In this document: piece by piece, positions 34,774 to 41,694 of the stretch
Layout of the letters: each line of letters starts with the position of its first letter
How positions within the stretch are numbered: the stretch's first letter is position 1
Assembly (NCBI GenBank): GCA_021836725.1
Contig: JAKBHL010000005.1
Coordinates: forward strand, 1-50,339
Reading direction: 5' to 3'
Source: a bacterium
GTDB lineage: Bacteria; Patescibacteriota; Minisyncoccia; Phycocordibacterales; Phycocordibacteraceae
DNA length: 50,339 nt
The notes under the pieces: model-generated
What the model was told of the DNA's origin: nothing
Database searches by the model: none
Seen by the model: only the letters and a program-made list of their open reading frames with translations
Program-made: the position numbers and the translations under genes

Positions 34774-35799
34774 ATGGCACATCAGTCCCTCTACCGTACG
34801 CACCGTCCCGCCGCGTTCAAAGAGGTGGTAGGGCAGGAACAGGTGACGAAGCCGCTTGAAGAAGCCGCAAAGACGAAAAATATCGGGCACGCGTATCTGT
34901 TCGCCGGCAGCCGCGGGCTCGGGAAGACTTCGGTCGCCCGTATTTTCGCGCGAGCCATCGGATGCTCCGAGCGCGACCTCTACGAGATCGATGCCGCAAG
35001 CAACAACAGCGTCGAGGACATCCGCGCGCTTACCGAAGGCGTTTATACGTTACCGTTTGAATCGCCCTATAAGGTCTATTTGCTCGATGAAGCGCACATG
35101 CTCTCGAAGAGCGCGTGGAACGCGTTTTTAAAGACACTCGAGGAGCCGCCTGCGCACGCAGTGTTCATCCTTGCGACGACCGAACTTGAAAAAGTGCCGG
35201 AAACAGTGCAATCGCGCTGCCAGGTATTCGAGTTCAAAAAACCGTCGCGAGCCGTGCTCGCAAAGATGACCACTGCAATCGCAAAGAAAGAGGGGTATGA
35301 ACTCGCACCCGATGCGGCTGAACTCATTGCGATGCTGTCTGAAGGTTCGTATCGCGATGCGCTTTCCGTCTTGCAGAAAGTGCTCGCTGGCGCGAACGAT
35401 ACAAAACTTTCCCGTGCCGTGGTCGAGCAGGCGACGGGCGCGCCGCGCCGCGAGCAAGTGCACGCACTCATTGCCGCGCTCGCAGGGGGCAAGCGCGGCG
35501 CGGCGCTTGCCGCAGTGGAGCGCGCGGCGGAATCCGGCATCGACATGAAGCTCTTTCTCGAGCTTGTCATCGAGGCGCTTCGTGCGGTACTCCTCATACG
35601 CTATGCGAGCGAGCTCCGCGCCGCGCTTGAGGCCGAGCTTGGCGCGGATGAATTCGCCGCGCTTGAGAAATTTGCGAAAGAGCAGGGCATCACGCACGCG
35701 ACCATGCTTTCTTTCCTGACCGCCGCAGACCGCATCCGGTATGCGCCCATTCCTGCGCTTCCCCTGGAGCTCGCCGTTCTTGAACTCTTTCCTGAATGA
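34774..35799 (+). CDS. dnaX: DNA polymerase III gamma/tau subunit, short form
   Basis: 341 aa. AAA+ clamp-loader ATPase: YRPxxF-like YRTHRPAAFKEVVGQ, Walker A GSRGLGKT (45-52), Walker B LLDEAHM (about 103-109), sensor 1 FILATTELEKVPETVQSRCQ with the arginine finger, and the collar domain. The four-Cys zinc module normally between Walker A and Walker B is deleted: FARAIGC runs straight into SERDLYEIDAASNN. Tau-specific domains IV-V (DnaB and polymerase binding) are absent. It overlaps the matrixin gene by ATGA. Confidence 0.92.
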   Translation: MAHQSLYRTHRPAAFKEVVGQEQVTKPLEEAAKTKNIGHAYLFAGSRGLGKTSVARIFARAIGCSERDLYEIDAASNNSVEDIRALTEGVYTLPFESPYKVYLLDEAHMLSKSAWNAFLKTLEEPPAHAVFILATTELEKVPETVQSRCQVFEFKKPSRAVLAKMTTAIAKKEGYELAPDAAELIAMLSEGSYRDALSVLQKVLAGANDTKLSRAVVEQATGAPRREQVHALIAALAGGKRGAALAAVERAAESGIDMKLFLELVIEALRAVLLIRYASELRAALEAELGADEFAALEKFAKEQGITHATMLSFLTAADRIRYAPIPALPLELAVLELFPE

Positions 35800-36608
35800 C
35801 CGCACCGCGCTTCTTGAACCGCATCCTTGCTCCCATCGTTACGGTTACTCTCGTAGCCGGTGCCGCGTATGCCGTCTATCACGCAAGCCCGGCGCCCTGC
35901 TCGACCCCGATTGAGTACAGTCTCGGCACATTTGACCCTCGTTTCGGCGAAAGCCGCGCAAATTTCCTCACAGCCGTCGCATCGGCGGCGAAGCTTTGGG
36001 ATAGTGCGGCGGGGCGAGAGCTTTTCGCATACGCGCCAAACGGCGCTCTGAAGATAAATCTCATCTACGACTCTCGCCAAGCCGCGACGAATCTCGGCAA
36101 GAAAATTAGCGCGGAGCAGGCGGCATACGATGCGCAAAAAAGCACACTCGATGCCCTTCAGGCGCAGTACGAAAACGACAAACAGAGCTACGAAACGCAG
36201 GTCGCGTACTGGAACGCTCGCGGAGGCGCTCCGGCAGGCGTCTACGCCACCCTTGAGAGCGCGCGGCAGAAACTCAATAACGAAGCGGATACGATTAACA
36301 CGGATACGGCCGCGTTGAATGCGATGGCGGCGCAAACGAATGCGAAAGTCGGCACGTACAACACGGCCGCAGGCACCGATTTCAACGAAGGGGAGTATAT
36401 ATGGGACAGCTCCGGTTCACGGATAAACGTCTATCAGTTCGAAAACCAAGACAAGCTCGTGCGCGTGCTCGCACACGAGCTCGGGCACGCGCTCGGCCTT
36501 GCGCACAACACGGACCCCAATGCCATCATGTACGCCTATAACCAGGGAACTGCGGAGAAGCTCACGGCCGCGGATGTGAGCGAGCTCAAAGCGCTGTGTC
36601 ACCTCTAA
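35796..36608 (+). CDS. anchored matrixin-like zinc metallopeptidase
   Basis: 270 aa. One N-terminal helix (about 9-28) followed by SPAPCSTPIEYSLGTFDPRFG. A central coiled-coil region (about 105-170, KKISAEQAAYDAQKSTLDAL) is inserted in the catalytic fold. The zinc motif HELGHALGLAH (HExxHxxGxxH) is complete, followed by NAIMYAY, a Met-turn as in matrixins (M10/M12-like). The C-terminal LTAADVSELKALC is also typical. Active site therefore looks intact. The ATGA overlap with dnaX gives translational coupling. Likely cleaves surface or environmental proteins (inference). Confidence 0.83.
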   Translation: MTAPRFLNRILAPIVTVTLVAGAAYAVYHASPAPCSTPIEYSLGTFDPRFGESRANFLTAVASAAKLWDSAAGRELFAYAPNGALKINLIYDSRQAATNLGKKISAEQAAYDAQKSTLDALQAQYENDKQSYETQVAYWNARGGAPAGVYATLESARQKLNNEADTINTDTAALNAMAAQTNAKVGTYNTAAGTDFNEGEYIWDSSGSRINVYQFENQDKLVRVLAHELGHALGLAHNTDPNAIMYAYNQGTAEKLTAADVSELKALCHL

Positions 36609-36655
36609 TTCCCGCGCATGTCCGACCGGAGCGTAAAATGCTAAAGTGTTTTCAT

Positions 36656-36726
36656 TGGGGGATCGTCTAATGGTAGGACAGGGGCCTTTGAAGCCCTCAA
36701 TCTAGGTCCGACTCCTAGTCCCCCAG
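36656..36726 (+). tRNA. tRNA-Gln (UUG), T-loop position 55 is C
   Basis: Acceptor TGGGGGA/TCCCCCA with the U1-A72 pair typical of Gln, discriminator G, anticodon loop CTTTGAA (anticodon TTG). T-stem CTAGG/CCTAG encloses the loop TCCGACT, so the usual U55 (pseudouridine site) is C. CCA is not encoded (CAA follows). A run of small hairpins follows directly. Confidence 0.92.
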
Positions 36727-36729
36727 CAA

Positions 36730-36840
36730 CTGAGCGAGAGCGAAGGCGTACTGAGCTCAGCAGAGCGAATGTACCGATTCGAGATAGGTGAGGAGGTACT
36801 GAGGCTGGCAAGCCGAATGTGCCAACCTGAGCGAGGTTAT
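36730..36840 (+). repeat. array of TGA/GAA internal-loop hairpins after tRNA-Gln
   Basis: Three units share the form C-TGA-stem-loop-stem-GAA-G. Unit 1 stem GC/GC (36730-36745). Unit 2 GTAC-TGA-GCTC-agca-GAGC-GAAT-GTAC (36748-36774). Unit 3 GTAC-TGA-GGCT-ggca-AGCC-GAAT-GTGC (36796-36822). Units 2 and 3 are 48 bp apart, and their inner stems differ but remain paired. AACCT-gagcg-AGGTT closes the region (36824-36838). No ORF covers it. Confidence 0.7.
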
Positions 36841-36905
36841 CCCGCCTGAAGAGCATCGATTTACTCGCTTTACTTCCGTCCTCTAAGCGATACGATATAC
36901 ATCAT

Positions 36906-37247
36906 ATGTATATGAAATCCTCTATAAATAAATGGCTGTTGTTGCTAGCGGTTCTCGTCGTGGCCGAATTAATTTTTCTTCTCTTAAGTCAGTTCTCTAC
37001 TCGAACGGTCTCCGTCTTGTCGGAATCCTATGGTTCAAACATGAACGAATACTACCTATATGTCCCCGGTGATGGTAAATCTACCTGCACATGGACCTAT
37101 AACGAAAACGGCACGCCACAATCCTTTACATCACAACCCGATCCACAGACAGGACAACATGATTTTATCTACGACTCCACGGTTTCAAATACTCAAGTCT
37201 CCTGTCTGAACGATCAGGGGCAGAAATACGTCGGCGAAATGCCCTAA
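36906..37247 (+). CDS. hypothetical anchored extracellular protein
   Basis: 113 aa. One N-terminal helix (about 10-29). A small exposed domain has two Cys (STCTWTYNENG and VSCLNDQG) likely forming a disulfide. No recognised family. Start could be ATG 36906 or 36912; a TATACA lies a few nt upstream. Base composition is more AT-rich than the GC-rich core genes. It is 15 nt upstream of the HEPN-like gene and may share a transcript. Confidence 0.6.
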   Translation: MYMKSSINKWLLLLAVLVVAELIFLLLSQFSTRTVSVLSESYGSNMNEYYLYVPGDGKSTCTWTYNENGTPQSFTSQPDPQTGQHDFIYDSTVSNTQVSCLNDQGQKYVGEMP

Positions 37248-37262
37248 GAGTTAGCCCCAGCA

Positions 37263-37814
37263 ATGGAAGCAGAAAGAGAAATTAAAGTTCCAGAAGTAAG
37301 CGATATTACAGGTATAAAGTCCCACAAATGGATGGTAAACGACCTTATTAAAACCATTCGGTGTGCCAAAGCAAATTATTTGGTTGCCCTCGGCTTATTT
37401 TGCTATACAGAGGCATTAGGTTTGCAACTCTTACAGTTCAGAGCAAGAAATCATAATAAGGGATTCAGCCCTAGAAAATGTTTTAATACTTTCGCTGCAG
37501 AATATCTTAACTATCAAGATGTCTTACAAAAACATTCTGATATCTATGGAATATTCAGAAATGGACTATGTCATGAGTATTTTATAAAGGTGAATCGTGG
37601 CGGCCAGGGTGGAGTGTCCATCTATTATTCTGATGATGCCGACAAACTTCGCTCCCAAGGAATTGACACTTCAAAGGGAATTGCTATTTCCAAGGACGGC
37701 AGGTTTAGATTTTTTGTAATAGAACCTTACTTAAACGATTTTGTTGCCGCCACCAGACGCCTGTCGAATGAAATGAAAAATGCTGATTGGGACCCCGATG
37801 AAATGACAATTTAG
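37263..37814 (+). CDS. HEPN-like alpha-helical protein
   Basis: 183 aa, mostly helical and soluble. The segment IYGIFRNGLCHEYF contains R99-N-x3-H104, the RNxxxH signature of HEPN RNases and nucleotide-binding helpers. Upstream helices (WMVNDLIKTIRCAKANYLVALGLFCYTEALGLQLL) fit the four-helix HEPN layout. The DNA is clearly AT-richer than neighbours and codons differ (many AAA, AAT, TTT), suggesting transfer. No nucleotidyltransferase partner is adjacent. Call rests on motif and topology, so it is tentative. No Shine-Dalgarno of note. Confidence 0.6.
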   Translation: MEAEREIKVPEVSDITGIKSHKWMVNDLIKTIRCAKANYLVALGLFCYTEALGLQLLQFRARNHNKGFSPRKCFNTFAAEYLNYQDVLQKHSDIYGIFRNGLCHEYFIKVNRGGQGGVSIYYSDDADKLRSQGIDTSKGIAISKDGRFRFFVIEPYLNDFVAATRRLSNEMKNADWDPDEMTI

Positions 37815-37955
37815 AAATCCAGAGTGCTCAAAACGCGTCATTTAAAAATTCGCTCATAAAGACGAACGGAGCAAGCCGAGCTTGACCGCCAACGGTTCTA
37901 ACACGAGACGATCAGTTCTTCGCTCATCAGGGTCTGAGGAGTCCTCGACGAAGTG

Positions 37956-37961
37956 TAGAAT
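37956..37961 (+). promoter_or_regulatory. -10 box for the GIY-YIG gene
   Basis: TAGAAT ends 7 nt before ATG 37969. No Shine-Dalgarno is present. The 154-bp gap before it holds nothing else recognisable. Confidence 0.55.
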
Positions 37962-37968
37962 TGCGGAT

Positions 37969-38217
37969 ATGTATTTCACGTACATCCTCTCCTGCGCCGA
38001 CGGCTCGCTCTATGTCGGCTCGACCAACAATCTCGAGAAGAGAATCAAACAACATAACGAGTCAAAACGCGGCGCTCACTACACTAAAATCCGGCGACCC
38101 GTCGAACTCAGATACCACGAATCGTTTGCCACGTTCAGAGAAGCTCGCCATCGTGAGGCCGAGCTCAAAAATTGGCGCCGAGAGAAGAAATTGTCTCTCT
38201 TCGCCCAGCCAGTTTGA
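37969..38217 (+). CDS. GIY-YIG endonuclease-like protein
   Basis: 82 aa, a single-domain protein of the UPF0213/YhbQ-like type. [27 protein letters not shown] carries the GIY...YIG-equivalent (YIL...YVG), the catalytic Arg in EKRIKQHN, and later the Glu in [13 protein letters not shown]. The domain appears intact. Family members nick structured DNA or are of unknown role. The frame is open from 37882, but the start at 37969 fits both domain and promoter. Confidence 0.85.
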   Translation: MYFTYILSCADGSLYVGSTNNLEKRIKQHNESKRGAHYTKIRRPVELRYHESFATFREARHREAELKNWRREKKLSLFAQPV

Positions 38218-38278
38218 GATGGGTTATCGCGTTCGAGTCGCTATCCTTGGACCTTTAGCGCTTTTCGCACCGGTCGGC

Positions 38279-38284
38279 TAGAAT
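38279..38284 (+). promoter_or_regulatory. -10 box for the 38296 gene
   Basis: TAGAAT ends 11 nt before ATG 38296. No Shine-Dalgarno. Confidence 0.45.
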
Positions 38285-38295
38285 GATTCCAACCT

Positions 38296-39360
38296 ATGTC
38301 CATGATGCTGCGGCGGGGAATAATCATCGGTTTCGCCACCCTCACGCTCGTGCTCGTATATCTTTTCGGTTACGCCAATCCATTCACTATGGAGTACCGT
38401 TCCGCAGCGGCGGACGCGCCAGAACGTTTCATCCCGCTTCCAACGCTTAATAGAGCCGATTACAACGCGCGGCTCCTCGCGCTTGCGCACCTGAGCACGA
38501 CGACCACCGCGACAAGTACGGCAGCCTCTTCGACTGTGCGCCTCTGGCCGGTGAAGACGGTCTATCCGGATGCCGGAGCGATTCTACCTTTTAAGCGCAT
38601 CGTCGCTTACTACGGGAACTTTTATTCAAAAGGCATGGGCGTGTTGGGCGAATATCCGGAGAGCCAGGTGCTCGCGATGCTCGCGAGCACGACAAAGATA
38701 TGGGAAAAGGCGGATCCGACGACGCCGGTCATACCGGCCATTCAGTACATCGCAGTCGTGGCGCAGGGAAGTCCGGGCAAGGATGGGAAGTACATTCTGC
38801 GCATGCCGGACAGTCAGATCGATCACGCGCTTGCCATGGCGAACCAAGTGCACGGGCTTTTGATTCTCGATGTGCAGGTGGGGCAGAGCACGCTCGAGCG
38901 CGAGCTCCCGCTCCTTGAGAAATATCTCTCGATGCCGCAGGTCGAGCTCGCTATCGATCCGGAGTTTTCCATGAAATACGGCAACCCGCCCGGCACGGTC
39001 ATCGGCACGTTCGACGCGAGCGACATAAACTATGCGGCGCACTACCTCGCGAGCCTCGTGGACGCCTACCACCTGCCGCCCAAAGTGCTTATCGTGCACC
39101 GATTCACACACGGTATGGTGACGAATTATAAAGACATACGGCCGTTGCCGCAGGTTGAAATCGTGATGGACATGGACGGATGGGGCTCGCAGGCGAAAAA
39201 GAAGGGAACGTACCGTAGGGTCATCTACTCCGAACCGGTGCAATTCACCGGCATCAAGCTTTTCTATAAAAACGATCTCAAGCCCCCCTCGACCGGCATG
39301 CTGACGCCCGAGGAAGTGTTGAAGCTTATGCCGACGCCCATCTATATCCAGTATCAGTGA
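38296..39360 (+). CDS. hypothetical anchored TIM-barrel-like protein
   Basis: 354 aa. N-terminal helix (about 8-26), Thr/Ser/Ala-rich stalk (about 60-80), then a globular domain: FKRIVAYYGNFYSKGMGVLGEYPE, TPVIPAIQYIAVVAQG, GLLILDVQVGQSTLERELPLLEKYL, VELAIDPEFSMKYG and KVLIVHRFTH. Alternating strands and helices, with conserved-looking Asp/Glu/His at strand ends, suggest a TIM barrel and possibly a glycoside-hydrolase-like surface enzyme. No family is recognised with confidence. The last 7 nt overlap the MGMT gene on the other strand. Confidence 0.65.
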   Translation: MSMMLRRGIIIGFATLTLVLVYLFGYANPFTMEYRSAAADAPERFIPLPTLNRADYNARLLALAHLSTTTTATSTAASSTVRLWPVKTVYPDAGAILPFKRIVAYYGNFYSKGMGVLGEYPESQVLAMLASTTKIWEKADPTTPVIPAIQYIAVVAQGSPGKDGKYILRMPDSQIDHALAMANQVHGLLILDVQVGQSTLERELPLLEKYLSMPQVELAIDPEFSMKYGNPPGTVIGTFDASDINYAAHYLASLVDAYHLPPKVLIVHRFTHGMVTNYKDIRPLPQVEIVMDMDGWGSQAKKKGTYRRVIYSEPVQFTGIKLFYKNDLKPPSTGMLTPEEVLKLMPTPIYIQYQ

Positions 39361-39656
39361 TTCCAAAGCGCGCCTGCGAGATCCACGCGTGCGCCCCTGA
39401 AGGGAACTTTTTCACCGAGGAGTTTTGCACGCTTCGCGCGAGTGCCATTGAAAGCGTAGCCGACGAGCGCGCCTCTAGCGCCCACCACGCGGTGGCAGGG
39501 GATGTTCTTCGTATCCTTATTGCGAGCCATGAGCTGCCCGACCGCGCGCGCGGCGCGCGGAGACCCCGCAAGCTGCGCTACCTGACCATACGTGGCGACT
39601 TTTCCTTTGGGAATCTTGGCTACCAGCGCATAGACCTGCGCGCTAAACGGAGTCAT
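39354..39656 (-). CDS. MGMT-family DNA alkyltransferase, single domain
   Basis: 100 aa, only the C-terminal DNA-binding/active-site domain. VYALVAKIPKGKVATYGQVA, the helix-turn-helix GSPRAARAVGQLMARN with arginine finger, and IPCHRVVGARGALVGYAFNG with the acceptor cysteine C54. Because PCHR is intact (not PWHR as in alkyltransferase-like proteins), it can in principle take alkyl groups. The N-terminal Ada/MGMT domain is missing. Convergent with the gene at 38296. Confidence 0.9.
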   Translation of the reverse strand: MTPFSAQVYALVAKIPKGKVATYGQVAQLAGSPRAARAVGQLMARNKDTKNIPCHRVVGARGALVGYAFNGTRAKRAKLLGEKVPFRGARVDLAGALWNH

Positions 39657-39679
39657 AGGTGTCAGTCGATTCCTTCAGG

Positions 39680-40084
39680 TTACAAAGGAACGTGAACCGC
39701 CAAGTGCCCGATGAGCGGAAGCTCCTTTTCGTTGCCCTGCACCGCATGAACGATACCGACGATAGCGAGAATGAAAATGCCGAGATTGAGCAATTGCCAG
39801 AGCATCCACAGCGGCCAGAAGAAGAACATCCACACCGGTCCCAGGAAAGACGTGATCACCCAGAGCACGATTTCGACGCCGAACAGGACAACGCCCTGTC
39901 GGACATGGAACTTCACGAAGGAATCTCCCTTGGCGAAGATATAGGGAATGATGACGAGCACGCCAAGGTAGCTGAGTGCCGCCATGACGACGTTCTTTTG
40001 GCCTGCATGTACCGGCGCCGGCGTCGATTGTGCTTGAACGGTATCCGCCGCCTGTGCAGCATGTTGTTCAACGGGTTGGTCCAT
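39680..40084 (-). CDS. DUF4870/Tic20-like membrane protein
   Basis: 134 aa. A Gln/Ala-rich start (MDQPVEQHAAQAADTVQAQ) is followed by three or four hydrophobic helices. KNVVMAALSYLGVLVIIPYIFAKGDSFVKFHVRQGVVLFGVEI is the family signature (helix, then FVKFHxRQG). Function of the family is unknown. ATG 40084 is chosen because residues before it in the longer frame do not fit. A TGGTATACT on the minus strand near 40150 may be its promoter, giving a leader of about 50 nt. Confidence 0.75.
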   Translation of the reverse strand: MDQPVEQHAAQAADTVQAQSTPAPVHAGQKNVVMAALSYLGVLVIIPYIFAKGDSFVKFHVRQGVVLFGVEIVLWVITSFLGPVWMFFFWPLWMLWQLLNLGIFILAIVGIVHAVQGNEKELPLIGHLAVHVPL

Positions 40085-40178
40085 AGTTGGATGATGACGA
40101 TTAAGTGAAGGGGGTTCCACCCGCTTCTACGGTAAAAAGTATACCACTCGCACAAGTGGATTTGCGCACAAGCGCGTA

Positions 40179-40187
40179 TGCTACTAT
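40179..40187 (+). promoter_or_regulatory. extended -10 box for the DsbA-like gene
   Basis: TGCTACTAT ends 9 nt before ATG 40197. No Shine-Dalgarno. Confidence 0.5.
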
Positions 40188-40196
40188 TGCGTTTAT

Positions 40197-40907
40197 ATGG
40201 AAAACAACGAAATGAGCAGCAAGTTCTTTTTACCAGCGGCAGTCGTACTCGCCGGGCTCTTCATCGCCGGTGCTGTCGTCTGGAACGGTTCGCACCCGGC
40301 GGCGGGAACAGCCGGTGTGCCGACTCCCGGAGCGGCGCCGTCGGTAAACATCAAAGACGTGACCACGACCGGCGATCCTTTCATCGGGCAATTGAACGCG
40401 CCGACCACCATCGCTTTCTGGTCCGACTTCCAGTGCCCGTTCTGCAAGCAGTTTGAAGTGACCACGCTCCCGCAAATCATCCAGACCTATGTGAACACAG
40501 GCAAAGTAAAAATCGTCTTTAAGGATTTCCCATTCCTCGGACCCAATTCCTTGGTGGATGCAGAGTATGCGCGCGCGGTCTGGGCGTTGTACCCGAGCCA
40601 ATACTTCGCATGGCGCACCGCATTCTACGATCAACAGCCGCAGGAAAATAGCCTGAGTGCCACCGCCAATCTGACGTGGATAACGGGCGTAACCAAGTCC
40701 ATAGCCGGTATTGACGCTGCGAAAGTCGCCGCAGCGGTAACGGCCAACAAAGCGGCCTATGATGCGGCGATACAGGCCGACAAAGCCGAAGGACAGAAAT
40801 TCGGCGTGAATGCGACGCCTTCCTTCATCATCGGCACGCAGCTCATCGCGGGCGCGTATCCGTATGCGAATTTCCAAGCGGCGATAGATTCGGTGCTCCC
40901 TAAGTAA
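40197..40907 (+). CDS. DsbA-like thiol oxidoreductase, membrane-anchored
   Basis: 236 aa. N-terminal helix (about 10-29), Ala/Pro/Gly linker, then thioredoxin fold with the active-site C80-PF-C83 in FWSDFQCPFCKQFE. A helical insert (about 130-185) follows, and the cis-Pro loop NATPSFIIGTQLIAG closes the site. It matches the BdbD/DSBA_2 type used on the outer face of the membrane. It probably forms disulfides in the many Cys-containing surface proteins of this window. No DsbB or VKOR partner is seen nearby. Confidence 0.9.
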   Translation: MENNEMSSKFFLPAAVVLAGLFIAGAVVWNGSHPAAGTAGVPTPGAAPSVNIKDVTTTGDPFIGQLNAPTTIAFWSDFQCPFCKQFEVTTLPQIIQTYVNTGKVKIVFKDFPFLGPNSLVDAEYARAVWALYPSQYFAWRTAFYDQQPQENSLSATANLTWITGVTKSIAGIDAAKVAAAVTANKAAYDAAIQADKAEGQKFGVNATPSFIIGTQLIAGAYPYANFQAAIDSVLPK

Positions 40908-40935
40908 ATGCGAAATTAAGTAGTACCCTACCAGC

Positions 40936-41655
40936 ATGATTATTCTCCTCCTCGCTTCCGCGGCTTTCCTCGCCACGCTCATCGGCGGTTCTTTCGCGCT
41001 CCGGTTCCGCGACAAACTGCATCTTATTCTCGGTTTTTCGGCCGGCGCGGTCGCGGGCGTCGCGCTCTTTGATCTCTTGCCGGAGGCGATAACCCTCGGC
41101 ACCAAATATCACAGCGCCGCGACCGTCGCGCTTGCCATCGCTTTCGGATTTTTCGGGTACCTCATCCTTGATCGCCTCATACTCCTGCATACGCACGAAG
41201 AGGATAGCGAGGCGGTGCATACCTCCCGCGGCTCCTTCGGCGCGCTCACGCTCTCGGCGCACAGTTTTCTCGACGGCGTCGCCATCGGCGTTGGCTTCCA
41301 GGCATCGGCGGCGGTCGGCGTCATCGTTACGGCCGCGGTCTTGACCCACGATTTCTCCGATGGCATCAACACGGTGAACCTGGTATTACGGAATGCCGGT
41401 TCTTGGAGCAGGGCGTTTCGTTGGCTGCTTGTGGACGCGGCTGCGCCGGTCGCGGGCGCTGCCTCCACGCTTTTTTTCCGCATTCCCGACTCGGCTATCG
41501 GTCTCGTGCTCGCCCTTTTCGTCGGCACGTTCCTGTATCTTTCGGCCAGCGACCTTATCCCTGAAAGCCACCACCGGCACCCCCGCGCGCTCACGACGTT
41601 CATGACACTCCTGGGCGCTCTCACGCTGTTCATCATCGTGCATCTGGCTGCCTAA
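40936..41655 (+). CDS. ZIP-family divalent metal transporter
   Basis: 239 aa with seven or eight hydrophobic helices. The metal-binding helices are intact: SAHSFLDGVAIGVGFQ (HSxxDGxAxG, helix 4) and LTHDFSDGINTVNL (helix 5; HExxEG replaced by HDFSDG). A His/Glu-containing loop (HTHEEDSEAVH) lies between helices 3 and 4. Likely imports Zn, Fe or Mn, though direction varies in the family. TACCCT 6 nt upstream of the ATG is a weak -10 candidate. No Shine-Dalgarno. Confidence 0.9.
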   Translation: MIILLLASAAFLATLIGGSFALRFRDKLHLILGFSAGAVAGVALFDLLPEAITLGTKYHSAATVALAIAFGFFGYLILDRLILLHTHEEDSEAVHTSRGSFGALTLSAHSFLDGVAIGVGFQASAAVGVIVTAAVLTHDFSDGINTVNLVLRNAGSWSRAFRWLLVDAAAPVAGAASTLFFRIPDSAIGLVLALFVGTFLYLSASDLIPESHHRHPRALTTFMTLLGALTLFIIVHLAA

Positions 41656-41676
41656 TTCTCTTTCGAAGAGTTGCGC

Positions 41677-41682
41677 TATACT
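41677..41682 (+). promoter_or_regulatory. -10 box for the YibE/F-like gene
   Basis: TATACT ends 12 nt before ATG 41695 and lies inside the upstream extension of the open frame, which argues for the start at 41695. Confidence 0.5.
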
Positions 41683-41694
41683 TGCAACCTTGGT

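Noticed and set aside
37969-38217. Homing endonuclease inside an intron
   Set aside because: It is a free-standing single-domain protein with its own promoter; no intron or interrupted gene surrounds it.
41671-41694. TTG start of the YibE/F-like gene
   Set aside because: The TATACT box lies within this segment, and ATG 41695 directly begins a signal peptide.
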